In this document: positions 8,801-17,857 of the stretch, piece by piece
How positions within the stretch are numbered: the first letter of the stretch is position 1
How the letters are laid out: every line of letters starts with the position of its first letter
Source of the DNA: Pseudanabaena frigida
GTDB lineage: Bacteria > Cyanobacteriota > Cyanobacteriia > Pseudanabaenales > Pseudanabaenaceae
DNA: 63,150 nt
Direction: 5' to 3'
Assembly (NCBI GenBank): GCA_003242085.1
Contig: QBML01000030.1
Coordinates: 1-63,150 of the forward strand
Translations under genes and position numbers: made by a program
The notes under the pieces: generated by a model
Seen by the model: only the letters and a program-made list of their open reading frames with translations
Databases searched by the model: none
Told to the model about the DNA's origin: nothing

Positions 8801-11800
8801 ATCAAAAAATTCGTTCTCTAACTCAACCGAGTCATGTTGAATCTCAACACCTATGTCGTCCCAATCATTACTAATCAAATCTGCATCTACATTCTCATCT
8901 CCATTTTCTTCGGAAGACGAGAAAAAATCGCCTAAATCATCAATACTATTCTCTCGATCGACAAATTTAACTGATTCGTTTTCAAGATCGTCGGTAAGAA
9001 CTTCACTTTCATCAGAATTTTCAAAGAAATCGCCTAAATCATCAATACTTTGTTCTTGACTAGCAGAGTTGGATAATTCGTTTGAAATGTCGTCGTTAGA
9101 GAGCATTTCAGGTTCGCCAGAGTCTGCAAAGAAATCGCCCAGATCATTAGCATCAGAGACATCATTGGTAAGCTCGAGACGATCGGGAACTGCGAAGAAA
9201 TCACCTAATTCATCAGCAATATTAATCTCTTCAGAAGAGTCATTAAAATCAAAAGAGTTTATAGAAGTAGGCTGAGGTTCTTCATTAGTTACGAAAAAAT
9301 CTTCTAGTTCGTCAGTGCTACTTACAGTATCGATAAAGCTGTCAATATTGGCATTGCCAGTATCAATAATATTTTCAATATCTTCAGACTCGCTAAAGAA
9401 ATCATCTAAACTACCAACACTACTTAATTCATCGTTACTACTCAAGGCAACAGAATTAAACTCAAATTCGCTTTCCGCTTCGGATCCTCTGGAGGATAAC
9501 TCATTCTCACTTCCAATATTGCTGCTAGAGTCTGAATTATCGGCAGATCCATCAATCTCATTAAAGAAATTTAGACCATCGCGATCGTCGGAGATGTCTG
9601 TGACATTAGATTGAGCGATCGCAGATGTCAACAAGTCATCAGTGCTTGCATCAGGCAGAAGATTTGAGTCAATAACTATCGATTCATTGAATGATTCTTG
9701 TAAACTGTTGCTTGTTTCTTCAGATTCTTGAGATTCCAAAGTTTCGCTCAAGTCATCATTGTCAAATCCTAGCTCATCAAAAATCCTTAAACCAGAAGTA
9801 TCGATAGTGTCAAAATCTTCACTGCTTGATATAGAAGCTGCATAGTTATTAGACTCAACTTGTTCTAATGTATCAGACTCTAAGTTGTCAGAGAAAGTAT
9901 CAAAATCAGAACTAATGGAATCAACATCATTGTTGAAAGTTGATTCTAATAGATCTTCATCAAGATTTTCGGCGATCGCAAATGGCTCATCTAGTAGCTC
10001 CATCCCTTCTAAAGCGAATGGTTCGTTTAATTCATCTACTTCATTGAAACCACCACTATTGATTTCCTCATTTTCCTGTCTTTCGAGTTCTGCAAAATAT
10101 TCTTCACTAGACAGATCGGCACGATCTTGGTCGCCAACAAACTCTTCTTCGGCAAATAACTCAGAGGAAACCGAGCTATATACTGTTTCGTCAAAATCAA
10201 TATCATCAACGTTTGTGCCAAGATCGATATCATCAATTCGATCGATGATGTCAATCCCTAGATCGAGATCGTCAAATTCACTGTCTAAAGCATTATCTGT
10301 AACCGAGACATTTGTGATGAGATCGTCCAGTTGTGATTCGGATTTGATGTTTTCGTCACTTGATTCGGAGCTTTGATTCCAAGACAGATCGAGATCTTCT
10401 GGGAATAGAGAGGCTTGGGGATCTTTGTTCTCTTCATTTGTAGATTCATCAGTATTTAAGTCGCCAAACAGTTGATCGATCCCAGATTCATCTAAGCCTA
10501 GATTTATAGGAGTAGAGCTTTCAGTGTTGTCGGAATTATTGCTGAGTAAATCTGCAAATTCATCGTGACTATCTATTGGCTCTTCAGAGCCATGGTTTGA
10601 CATATTTGTCTCATTAGATTCAATGTCTTCCCATGCGGCATCGAAATCAATGTCGTCATTTTCAAATAGGATTGCTAAGGACTTTAGTTCTGATGCGCCA
10701 ACCTTTGGCCCATCAATATGTTGATTTTCTGTGATTTCATATTCACCATCCATCCAATCCATTTGATCTGCTTGATCTGCAGTTACTTTAGACAAATTAA
10801 ACATTTCATCACTTGCACGATCTGCAAATAGATCTATATCTACGTCTGGATCTACACGATCTATCGTAGCTATATCTGCATTATCAACTGTTTCAATAGG
10901 AATTTGTAAGTCGTCTATTGCATCATCAGTGATATCTCCAGATGCGGTAGTAAAAATGGTACTAACTTCGTCGTCTTCTGGCTCTGAAAATCGATATGGT
11001 AATAAATTTTGTAGTTGAGCTGATACTGCCAGTTCGGCTTCGCGATTTGACAGCACTAAATCTTGAGCTTCTTTTAGCTCTCTAATCAAAATTGGCGCGA
11101 GTGTTCTGTAAGTATTACTTGGTTGTGTGATCGCGTTTTTAATTTGGGTAACTAAATTAGTCCAATTTCTCAAATCATAGTTATTACCAATATTTTGAAA
11201 ATAGTTGCAAATAGTTTGTAACTGCGATCGACTTTCTGGTGAATCATTGCCACGAAACAATTGCAACATATCGCGCATTTTTGTCGTGACTTCTTGTTGA
11301 AATACGTCCTCTAGGGAAGAAACCAAGACTTTCTGAGGTTCATTAATAACTTGTACTTTTTCTGGAACGAGTATATCCGAGGTTACTCCGTCGTTATCGG
11401 AAACTAATTGATTGAGATACGATTCTAATTCCGCGAAAACAGGTTTTACTCGGTTGCTTGTCTCATTTGTCAGTTCATCGGATATTTTATAGCCAATTTG
11501 TAATTCATCAAGTAGCTCTGCTAATGGATCGAATCCTGCTAATAGTAAACTCTTTAATCTTTCATCAACAGTTATTTGAGGATTTTCTTTGAGGATTTTA
11601 AAAAAGTCTTCTAGTCGGTGAGCAACATGCTGAATGCTGCCGACACCTAACATTGCAGCGCCACCTTTAATAGAGTGAGCCGCACGAAAAAGCTCGTTAA
11701 TTGATTCAGAGTCATCTAGGATTTCTTGTAGGTTTAATACCCCTTGTTCAATCGTCTGAAGGTGCTCGCGGGCTTCTTCGATGAAGTACCCCATGATCCG

Positions 11801-11824
11801 CTGTTGTTGTTGTTCCGAGTTCAT
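5894..11824 (-). CDS. CheA-type hybrid histidine kinase with receiver (PilL/PixL/HmpE-like)
   Basis: Central kinase of a chemotaxis-like pathway, 1976 residues. Domains in order: one Hpt domain (1-125) with phosphoacceptor H50 in RAAHSIKGGA; a low-complexity acidic linker (about 290-1310); P3 dimerisation helices from about 1335 (RVDVKYLDSLNNLVGELV); the ATPase with N-box HLVNNAIDHGLEDP near 1550 and DDGAGI near 1595; a CheW-like domain (about 1690-1840); and a C-terminal receiver (about 1850-1970) with LIVDDS, acceptor Asp near 1900 in FCDIEMP, and the conserved Lys in FTKPY. The linker is rich in D, E, S and N and carries repeated DDLGDFF-like and FDELE-like motifs. It is the last gene of the CheY-CheW-MCP-CheA order, 46 bases after the MCP gene. 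Relatives in Synechocystis (PilL, PixL) and Nostoc (HmpE) control type IV pilus motility. The size of the linker is unusual. Confidence 0.93.
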   Translation of the reverse strand: MNSEQQQQRIMGYFIEEAREHLQTIEQGVLNLQEILDDSESINELFRAAHSIKGGAAMLGVGSIQHVAHRLEDFFKILKENPQITVDERLKSLLLAGFDPLAELLDELQIGYKISDELTNETSNRVKPVFAELESYLNQLVSDNDGVTSDILVPEKVQVINEPQKVLVSSLEDVFQQEVTTKMRDMLQLFRGNDSPESRSQLQTICNYFQNIGNNYDLRNWTNLVTQIKNAITQPSNTYRTLAPILIRELKEAQDLVLSNREAELAVSAQLQNLLPYRFSEPEDDEVSTIFTTASGDITDDAIDDLQIPIETVDNADIATIDRVDPDVDIDLFADRASDEMFNLSKVTADQADQMDWMDGEYEITENQHIDGPKVGASELKSLAILFENDDIDFDAAWEDIESNETNMSNHGSEEPIDSHDEFADLLSNNSDNTESSTPINLGLDESGIDQLFGDLNTDESTNEENKDPQASLFPEDLDLSWNQSSESSDENIKSESQLDDLITNVSVTDNALDSEFDDLDLGIDIIDRIDDIDLGTNVDDIDFDETVYSSVSSELFAEEEFVGDQDRADLSSEEYFAELERQENEEINSGGFNEVDELNEPFALEGMELLDEPFAIAENLDEDLLESTFNNDVDSISSDFDTFSDNLESDTLEQVESNNYAASISSSEDFDTIDTSGLRIFDELGFDNDDLSETLESQESEETSNSLQESFNESIVIDSNLLPDASTDDLLTSAIAQSNVTDISDDRDGLNFFNEIDGSADNSDSSSNIGSENELSSRGSEAESEFEFNSVALSSNDELSSVGSLDDFFSESEDIENIIDTGNANIDSFIDTVSSTDELEDFFVTNEEPQPTSINSFDFNDSSEEINIADELGDFFAVPDRLELTNDVSDANDLGDFFADSGEPEMLSNDDISNELSNSASQEQSIDDLGDFFENSDESEVLTDDLENESVKFVDRENSIDDLGDFFSSSEENGDENVDADLISNDWDDIGVEIQHDSVELENEFFDFDSPQVAERDEIEVPESVVSEENFFEQSSLGQISSLTHEFVNADENDLTVLENNLDDLNNDFVFNESRSLTQNDEVDNFVDVLDESASQLTSIDEHLTFIQEDFDLNDSSDIDSIAPNTTIDNLVDFFQGDDDSDISLLQTPEEENLVTDNFAVEEELDYGSIDEFADFDGASSELSGAAITENIETGNQLQAEELNGIDDNFDFDDLEAMIGNSSNTSGEVNQDFRGQGTDGSVNNQQSIDSDDMNFDELEALLGDSNGFEAPTANSLNANFSEISTPISTSSVKSNDEFDELEGMLRDTFGKDVGPIKTKTPVRPPTTQRKQRLTDSTMRVDVKYLDSLNNLVGELVVNRNLLEQDQERLQQFITNLLHQVQLLSDVSQRMRDQYDRSLLEASLTAGRGRSFSSNLDSSYSSDSASTNSSVTNDFEGIEFDRYNTFHVLSQEIIELIVRVRESASDIEFVVGETDQVTRQLGTITTQVQDDLKQSRMVPFAQIADRLPRGIRDRALKTGKQAELEIYGRETLIDKAILEQLTDPLTHLVNNAIDHGLEDPATRQAAGKSATGKLTVRAYHQGNQTVISISDDGAGISPERVKKSAVSKGVRSQSEVDRLNENEVYSLLFEPGFSTAAQADEFKGRGVGLDVVKTCLDEIRGVIIVESSIGKGTTFTIRLPLTLSISKAMFCISDRARVAFPVDGFEDMVEVPQSQIVLNEKGQPCLPWRDTILPFQHLSNLLSYSRHLSRSSIYGKQENDELCIIILRNDTSYLALQVDQFLGEYEIVIKQLEGPIPQPAGIAGATVLGDGRVMAIANVLELFDIASGRLRPSTSGVTVQPPVEEDIAVDPTVLIVDDSITVRELLSLTFAKVGYRVEQAKDGQDAWEKLRAGLPCDMIFCDIEMPRMDGLDLLSRLQKDSRLKEIPVAMLTSRGADRHRQSAIQLGAKGYFTKPYLEEELLSASKRLLNGETLPI

Positions 11825-11870
11825 AACAAAATCCTCTCAAAGATTAGGGTGTGAGTAGCTAGCAAAAATC

Positions 11871-14228
11871 CTAACGACCTCCCGTTGTTTTATCGCCCGA
11901 ATCAACGCGGAATCGCTCCACAGAATCTTGGAGGCTGCGAGCAACACCCACTAGATTTTGAAGTGAGGCTGACACTCTTTGGGACTCTTGTGAGGTTTCT
12001 TGAGCTGTCAACTCGACTGACTGCATAACCTGCGATACAGTTCGTGAAGTCTCAGTTTGTTTAACTGTATCTTCGGTAATGGATAGTACTAAAGTCTCAA
12101 TACGATGGGACACTTGAATAATATCGGTTAGAGATTGACGTGCCTGTTCAGCACGTTTTGTCCCATCAATAACCTGTTGCGTACCAACTTCCATCGCTTG
12201 TTGTACATTACTGGTTTCACTTTGAATTTGCAGTACGATTTGTTCGATTTCTTTAGACGCTTTAGCTGCACGGTCAGCGAGCTGTCGGACTTCGTCAGCA
12301 ACGATCGCAAAGCCTCGTCCTGCGTCACCTGCTCTCGCTGCTTCAATACTGGCGTTGAGCGCAAGTAAGTTAGTACGCGAAGCAATCTGCGAAATCAAGC
12401 CAACAATCTTAGAAATTTCTTGCGAAGACTCACCAAGACGTTTAACCTTACGTGTTGTTTCAGCAACCGTTTCGCGAATGTCTAGAATACCTGCTACGGT
12501 ACGTTCTACCGCGTCGCCGCCCTTGATCGCAGTTTCGGATGCCAGTTTGGCAACCTGATCGGCTTCACGCGCACTTTCGGCTACACGTTGAATCGATTCG
12601 GTCATCATTTGCACTGAATTTAAGGTGACGCTTAACTCTTCAGCTTGGCGCAACGCATCCGATGACAAACTGCGGGCAAACGCTTCATTTTCGCGGGAGC
12701 TTTCGTTTACCTGACGCGCTGCGATTTTTACTTGGTTAACAATCTCGCGCAGGTTTTGAATTGTTAGGTTAAAGGAGTCAGCCACCGCACCGAGTACGTC
12801 GGCAGTTACCTCAGCTTGTACCGTTAAGTCACCTCGCGCCGCGCCTTCTACGTCATCAAGTAAACGAATTACTTGACGCTGTAAGTCTTCTTTAGCTTGT
12901 TCTTGCTCTGCGGCTTTACGCTGGGCTTCGGTGGTGTTAGATACAATCGACTGAATCATTTGATTAAAGCTTGCCGCCAGTCTGCCAAACTCATCTTCGC
13001 TATATACAGAAGCGCGAGGAGTCATATCGCCACGGATTACTGCCTCAAACTGGGCTTGTAAGTTTTCGGTCGATTGATCGATAAGTTTAGAGGACCGCTT
13101 GCCTAAACCCCAAGCCATTGCCCCACTAGCGATCGCGGCAGCACCAGCCATCATCCAACCTGTATTCCGTACCTGTTCGCGCTGTCCTGTGTTTTGGATC
13201 GAGCTTGTGGCGAGGTTTGTTACTAAGCCTGCCGCAATCATAGCCACAATTCCTGATGCGATCGCTGTTACTAAGCTCTTAGTCTTTAGAGGCATATTAT
13301 CAAATGGCGAAAATAAACCGCCTTGCTCTGAAGCTTCAGTAACTATTTCAGGTCCACCACGCTTGCCCTTACTAACTTGTGTATTGATTGCTCCTAGTCC
13401 AAACAATTCAGCCTCATTATCAGATTGGTTAAATCGCCCTGATGAAATATCTGAGCCGATTACTGCTGTTGTATTGCTTGTACGTACTGAAGTGGCAAAA
13501 TCTTGACTCCCAAAATCTGATAGCGAGCGATCGGAAGCCATTTGAGTTGCTTCAGAATCGCTGAATGAGCTAGAGAACGATGAATCACTAATGTCATCAA
13601 ATTCATCAAATTCATCCATAAAGACAACATCATTATCAGAAGTTGAACTACTAGAGCCACTATTTTGATAACCAGAATTGAAACTAGCCGATCCAGTAAG
13701 TTGAGTCTCTGCACTATAGCTATACTGGCTGGAACCGTTCATTGAAACTTCAGAATCAAAGTCTTCAAAATCAAACTCTTTACTACTATTACGGCTTTGT
13801 CCGCCGCTATCATCTGGAGACCAAGATCCTTGCATATATGTTGATTGAGTGCTGTAGCTATCGTCGTTATAGCCATATTGCTTGTTTTTAAATTCATCTG
13901 CAGATGAACTGACCATATCTCCTAAGTTACCGTCATTGTAACCATCATCAAGATCTACCCTTTCTTTTGCAGCAGCGATCCCGCTATGAGCATATTCAAG
14001 AATTGAGTTGTCGTCAGTCAATTGCAAAACAGTTTCATATTCGCTGATCGAATCTTGATAACGTTCTAGGGCGAGATTAATATGAGCATGAAGTAACCGA
14101 TACATAGGATCGCTAGGACATACTTTGACAAGCTCTTGGGTTAGTTTAGCGGCTTGATTGTAGTCCCCTTGCATATAAGCTAAGGAAGCTTTCTCGTATT
14201 CTTTTTGGTATTGTGTACTTGATGCCAT
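11871..14228 (-). CDS. pilJ: Methyl-accepting chemotaxis protein (PilJ/HmpD-like)
   Basis: Membrane-anchored signal transducer feeding the adjacent CheW and CheA, 785 residues. The N-terminus (1-90) looks like TPR-type helices ([19 protein letters not shown] and so on). Next come a Ser/Asp-rich linker (95-300), two closely spaced hydrophobic segments (about 315-340 and 352-375) with a short loop, two HAMP-like modules (380-500), and the methyl-accepting signalling domain whose hairpin tip is in [23 protein letters not shown] near 620-640. There is no GAF or chromophore-binding domain, so it resembles PilJ/HmpD rather than the phototaxis receptor PixJ. With almost no periplasmic region, the ligand is probably cytoplasmic or another protein. 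The symbol is by similarity of architecture and locus. Confidence 0.88.
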   Translation of the reverse strand: MASSTQYQKEYEKASLAYMQGDYNQAAKLTQELVKVCPSDPMYRLLHAHINLALERYQDSISEYETVLQLTDDNSILEYAHSGIAAAKERVDLDDGYNDGNLGDMVSSSADEFKNKQYGYNDDSYSTQSTYMQGSWSPDDSGGQSRNSSKEFDFEDFDSEVSMNGSSQYSYSAETQLTGSASFNSGYQNSGSSSSTSDNDVVFMDEFDEFDDISDSSFSSSFSDSEATQMASDRSLSDFGSQDFATSVRTSNTTAVIGSDISSGRFNQSDNEAELFGLGAINTQVSKGKRGGPEIVTEASEQGGLFSPFDNMPLKTKSLVTAIASGIVAMIAAGLVTNLATSSIQNTGQREQVRNTGWMMAGAAAIASGAMAWGLGKRSSKLIDQSTENLQAQFEAVIRGDMTPRASVYSEDEFGRLAASFNQMIQSIVSNTTEAQRKAAEQEQAKEDLQRQVIRLLDDVEGAARGDLTVQAEVTADVLGAVADSFNLTIQNLREIVNQVKIAARQVNESSRENEAFARSLSSDALRQAEELSVTLNSVQMMTESIQRVAESAREADQVAKLASETAIKGGDAVERTVAGILDIRETVAETTRKVKRLGESSQEISKIVGLISQIASRTNLLALNASIEAARAGDAGRGFAIVADEVRQLADRAAKASKEIEQIVLQIQSETSNVQQAMEVGTQQVIDGTKRAEQARQSLTDIIQVSHRIETLVLSITEDTVKQTETSRTVSQVMQSVELTAQETSQESQRVSASLQNLVGVARSLQDSVERFRVDSGDKTTGGR

Positions 14229-14365
14229 GTGCTTTCTCCTAAAATCCCTAAAATCTTTACCATTGGCTCGAAATCATCGCGAAATCATCTCAAAATCATT
14301 TTTCCAGTGTCTTTGTCCCATTGCCATACGCTTAATATCATTTAAATCTAGTTCATAGGCTTTAC

Positions 14366-14893
14366 TTAGGAAGCCCACCTTGCTGATCGCAAAATATTGA
14401 CTTGATCTAGCAACTTCAGTGGTTCACTTTCTTCCATTATCCACTCACCTTTAATAAATGGAGCCATACTATCCGAGCTATTTCTGGAAACATTTAGTTG
14501 TGAAGGATCGAGCCAAGCCATTACACCAATTTGCTCAACCGCTAACCCTAACATCATGCCCTGATCCTCGATCGCAATGATCGAAATTTCTGCTCGGTCG
14601 GTATTAACGGGTGGAGCCTCTCCTAAAAACTGTCCGAGATCGCCTACCCAAATTACTCTACCCCGAATATTAACTGTACCTAACAATAGAGGAGAGACGT
14701 TGGGCATTGGATTAATTCGATCTGGAGCATATTCTAAAACTTGACTGACTCCGATCGCAGGCAAGGCAAATTCAATCCCCGAAGCCACAAAAAACCTCAA
14801 GTGCAGCTCACCTTCTGGAGCTTCAATGCCTTGGTCAAAGTCAGTTGCCTGATCCTGTCCTATTCCGGGGAAGAAGTCTTGATTTCCTACCAT
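14366..14893 (-). CDS. CheW-like adaptor (PilI/HmpC-like)
   Basis: Couples the methyl-accepting receptor to the CheA kinase. The CheW fold runs over about residues 28-165, with the motif LLLGTVNIRGRVIWVGDLGQFLG typical of the cyanobacterial pil/hmp adaptors. I chose the ATG at 14893 (MVGNQDFF, 175 residues). The frame stays open to a TTG at 14917, but the ATG fits the usual start of this family better, from memory rather than alignment. It lies 137 bases upstream of the MCP gene and 153 bases after the CheY gene in the transcription direction, so internal promoters are possible. Confidence 0.9.
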   Translation of the reverse strand: MVGNQDFFPGIGQDQATDFDQGIEAPEGELHLRFFVASGIEFALPAIGVSQVLEYAPDRINPMPNVSPLLLGTVNIRGRVIWVGDLGQFLGEAPPVNTDRAEISIIAIEDQGMMLGLAVEQIGVMAWLDPSQLNVSRNSSDSMAPFIKGEWIMEESEPLKLLDQVNILRSARWAS

Positions 14894-15046
14894 AATCTGG
14901 AAAGCTCTACCTTGCAAAATTGCAAATTTTGGGATGTCTTGAATTTTTAAGTTTTAATTTCTAGAAAATATTAAAGTATTGATGTTAACGAACAGCCCTC
15001 AAATAATCAAGAATTGTGCATATTTTTAGCATTCTTAGTGAAATTA

Positions 15047-15415
15047 TTAAGCTTTTCTAAGTAACTGTTTAACTGTGCCAACCAGTTCTTGCGGCTGAAA
15101 GGGTTTAGCAATATATGCATCAGCCCCCTGTTTCATTCCCCAGTAGCGATCGAATTCCTCACCTTTCGATGAACACATTACGACAGGAACGCGCTCAGTT
15201 TTAGGATCGGTTTTAATGCGACGGCATAACTCATAGCCATTCATGCGGGGCATGACAATGTCCATGACCACAATATCTGGGCAACTACCTTGCATTTGCT
15301 CTAAGGCTTCCACGCCATCACCTGCTGTTTTGACAGTCAAGCCACTACCTTTAAGTAAGTCTTCAATCATTTCTCTCTGTGTGACACTATCTTCAACCAC
15401 CAGAACTACGCTCAT
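15047..15415 (-). CDS. CheY-like response regulator (PilH/HmpB-like)
   Basis: Stand-alone receiver of 122 residues, first gene of the chemotaxis cluster. All phosphorylation residues are present: acidic pair in VVEDSVTQ, acceptor Asp in DIVVMDIVMPRMNGYE near residue 53, Thr/Ser switch in VVMCSSKGE, and Lys in YIAKPFQP. There is no output domain, so it should act by protein contact, probably at the pilus motor. Cyanobacterial loci of this type usually start with a second, PatA-type regulator; none is present upstream here. Confidence 0.94.
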   Translation of the reverse strand: MSVVLVVEDSVTQREMIEDLLKGSGLTVKTAGDGVEALEQMQGSCPDIVVMDIVMPRMNGYELCRRIKTDPKTERVPVVMCSSKGEEFDRYWGMKQGADAYIAKPFQPQELVGTVKQLLRKA

Positions 15416-15928
15416 ACATGAATGCCCCGATAGGATTCTTCCACTAGCAACTCACTAAACAATATATAGGTTATAAGTTAGCGCTTAATTGTTGATTAAA
15501 CTGTTCATATTTTAGTCTTCTCTGAATAAAGAGAGTAGGAATAGAGGCGAAAGTCAAGACACAAAATAGCATGTATAGGTCTTTTAGCTCTCATTAAAAA
15601 TAAATAATTTTTCAAAAAACTTACTTTTTGGAGCTTTTATATCTAACGCCAATTGGGGATAACTTCAAGCTCTTTCCATGATTAGCTTTAGCTTTGTTAA
15701 TCCAATCATAGAGCCAAAACAGCAAAAGTCTCACGACGCAAAGTTCTTGCTGTTTTGGCGCATAACTTAAAAGTACTTAACCCGAGCTGACGTTATCTAG
15801 ATATACGAGGCTTTGCTCCTATATCCAAAGCTAATAATCTATAGCAATCCTAAATCACTTATTGCAATTGCTATGGTTGGGTAAAATGTGCTCTGTGAAT
15901 GTACTTTACCCAATCATTTATATTGCTA
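15416..15928. other. Gene-free region upstream of the chemotaxis cluster
   Basis: About 500 bases without a credible gene. It must hold the promoter of the CheY-first operon, but I see no clear sigma-70 match. It contains an inverted repeat GCCAAAACAGCAA/TTGCTGTTTTGGC at 15713-15759 and a smaller one TGGGTAAA/TTTACCCA near 15879-15912. It is AT-rich. Confidence 0.5.
15713..15759. repeat. Inverted repeat with 13-bp arms
   Basis: Perfect arms GCCAAAACAGCAA (15713-15725) and TTGCTGTTTTGGC (15747-15759) around a 21-base loop. It is neither next to a stop codon nor part of the AAAACCC family, so it may be a remnant repeat or an RNA structure. Confidence 0.6.
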
Positions 15929-16037
15929 TATAGCAATGCAAATGATATCTAAGACAAATCAAAACCCAAATAAGTAGAGGCGGCGCTTCGCGCCGCCTCT
16001 ACTTATTTGGGTTTTATGTAAAACTTGCATTGCTATA
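15929..16037. mobile_element. MITE-like element, complete copy
   Basis: Terminal inverted repeats TATAGCAATGCAA (15929-15941) and TTGCATTGCTATA (16025-16037) enclose a perfect 26-bp hairpin (15961-15986 with 15990-16015, loop TTC) that starts AAAACCCAAATAAGTAG and has a GC-rich tip. It is 109 bases and carries no coding capacity. It ends 5 bases before the stop of comM and could serve as its terminator. The same nested design recurs at 40928 and 57128. Confidence 0.75.
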
Positions 16038-16042
16038 GATAT

Positions 16043-17566
16043 TTAGGTGACACGATCGAGAGTGCGATACTGTACTGCTTCGGCTACATGCGTCACTTGA
16101 ATATTTTCAGTGTTCGCGAGATCCGCGATCGTGCGAGATACCTTGAGAATTCGATCGGTTGCACGAGCCGATAAACCTAGACGCTTAATAGCTGCTTCTA
16201 AGAGGTCGCGAGAAGGATCGTCGAGGCTGCACCATTGTCGCAAATGCCGTGATTGCATCTGCGAATTACAATTGACTTTAGCTTCTTTTTGAAAGCGGTT
16301 TTGCTGAATTTTACGGGATATTTGCACCCGTTCTTTAACCGCACTAGAGTTCTCTCCCTCAGGCGATCGCGTCATCTCATCGGGTTTCAATCTGGAAACG
16401 GTTACCTGTAAATCAATGCGATCCATTAATGGTCCTGATAGCTTTGCCCAATATTGCTCGCGCTGACGTGGGGTGCAGGTACAAGGTTGGACTGAATCAC
16501 CATAATATCCACACTGACAAGGGTTAGTACTCGCAATTAACGTAAACTGAGCTGGAAAGGTTACCGATTGACGGGTGCGCGAAATGCTCACAAATCCATC
16601 CTCTAAAGGTTGTCTCAAAAACTCCAGCACATCTCGTTTGAATTCTGTAAGTTCATCCAGAAAAAGTACGCCGTTGGTGGCAAGGGTGATTTCACCAGGC
16701 CGTGGGAAACTACCGCCACCGACAAGTGAGGGGCCGGAGGCAGAATGGTGGGGACTGCGAAATGGCCGATCGCTTACTAGCCCTTTACCTTTTAATAAAC
16801 CAGCCACTGAGTGAATCCTAGTTACTTCGAGAGCTTCATCAAAGTTCATATTTGGCAAAATGCTGGGTAAGCGTCTTGCTAGTAAAGTTTTGCCAGAGCC
16901 TGGAGGTCCAACAAAAATTAGATTATGTCCGCCTGCGGCGGCAATTTCTAGCGCTCGACGGGCATGATGTTGACCTTTAACATCTTTAAGATCTAGCTTA
17001 AATTCACTTTCATTCCATTTAATTTCAGGGTTGGCGACTACTGGCTGATATTTTTCGGGATGAGCCAGAAAATCTCCTACTTCAGTAATGGTTTGTAGAC
17101 CGTAGACTGATAATCCTTTAACCAGAGCTGCTTCCTGAGCATTTTCTTTAGGTACAATGATGCCAACCATGCCTAGGCGGTGAGCGGCAGCGGCGATAGG
17201 TAATACGCCTGATACCGCTCTCAGCGAGCCATCAAGCGAAACTTCGCCTAAAAACAGATGGTCGCCAAGTAACTGCGGATCGACTTGTTCTGAAGCCGCT
17301 AAAATACCAATGCTAATTGGCAAATCAAAAATCGGTCCTTCTTTACGCAAATCGGCAGGCGTTAGATTGATGACGATTTTTCGCATTGGGAAAGCGTAGC
17401 CAGCATTTTTGATGGCGGCTTTAACCCGTTCTCGACTTTCTTGAACTGCTGTATCAGGTAATCCGACTAAGGTAATTCCTGGCAATCCCCCCGACACATC
17501 TACCTCCACCCCTACTTGAATGGCATCGATGCCTAAAATTGCTGCACTCCAAACCCTTGCTAGCAT
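16043..17566 (-). CDS. comM: YifB/ComM family Mg-chelatase-like AAA+ ATPase
   Basis: Cytoplasmic AAA+ protein of the ComM family, known in competent bacteria as a branch-migration helicase acting on incoming DNA during transformation. The N-terminal ChlI-like domain (1-170) begins MLARVWSAAILGIDA. Walker A GPPGSGKTLLARRLP is near residue 218, Walker B VLFLDELTEF near 299. A cysteine-rich loop CQCGYYGDSVQPCTC and the C-terminal helical Mg-chelatase domain follow. The 507-residue length is normal. It is transcribed alone; many cyanobacteria are naturally competent, which fits the role. Confidence 0.95.
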   Translation of the reverse strand: MLARVWSAAILGIDAIQVGVEVDVSGGLPGITLVGLPDTAVQESRERVKAAIKNAGYAFPMRKIVINLTPADLRKEGPIFDLPISIGILAASEQVDPQLLGDHLFLGEVSLDGSLRAVSGVLPIAAAAHRLGMVGIIVPKENAQEAALVKGLSVYGLQTITEVGDFLAHPEKYQPVVANPEIKWNESEFKLDLKDVKGQHHARRALEIAAAGGHNLIFVGPPGSGKTLLARRLPSILPNMNFDEALEVTRIHSVAGLLKGKGLVSDRPFRSPHHSASGPSLVGGGSFPRPGEITLATNGVLFLDELTEFKRDVLEFLRQPLEDGFVSISRTRQSVTFPAQFTLIASTNPCQCGYYGDSVQPCTCTPRQREQYWAKLSGPLMDRIDLQVTVSRLKPDEMTRSPEGENSSAVKERVQISRKIQQNRFQKEAKVNCNSQMQSRHLRQWCSLDDPSRDLLEAAIKRLGLSARATDRILKVSRTIADLANTENIQVTHVAEAVQYRTLDRVT

Positions 17567-17656
17567 TTACTTGCAAAACTAAGTTTAATGAATATTATCA
17601 ATTAAGCCTATCATACGTAGCTTTGCGATCGGGCAATATGTACGGGGTTTTGTCAT

Positions 17657-17691
17657 AAAAAAGAGACGGTCATTCGTGCCGTCTCTTTTTT
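17657..17691. terminator. Bidirectional hairpin terminator
   Basis: Arms AAAAAAGAGACGG and CCGTCTCTTTTTT (17657-17669 with 17679-17691) flank a 9-base loop and give a T run on either strand. It lies 167 bases past the 3' end of the small minus-strand gene at 17858, in the right direction to terminate it. Confidence 0.7.
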
Positions 17692-17857
17692 TGTTTTATT
17701 TTGCTTAATCATAATGGATATAGCTGTAATTTCTAGATATTAACTTTTACTTCGATCGTAATATTAAAAAATTTTAAAAGTTGAATAAAGTAGTTCAGTG
17801 ATGTCTTAAATCCTTAGTTTATTAAAGTTTTATATAGGCTATTGATGGTTGTGGAAA

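Noticed and set aside
9885-10376. 163-codon plus-strand frame opposite the CheA gene
   Set aside because: Ser-rich mirror of the acidic Asp/Glu linker codons; no start signal. Similar mirrors occur at 8394, 8853, 9069 and 9315.
13099-13506. 135-codon plus-strand frame opposite the methyl-accepting gene
   Set aside because: Antisense of the membrane helices and linker of a well-supported gene.
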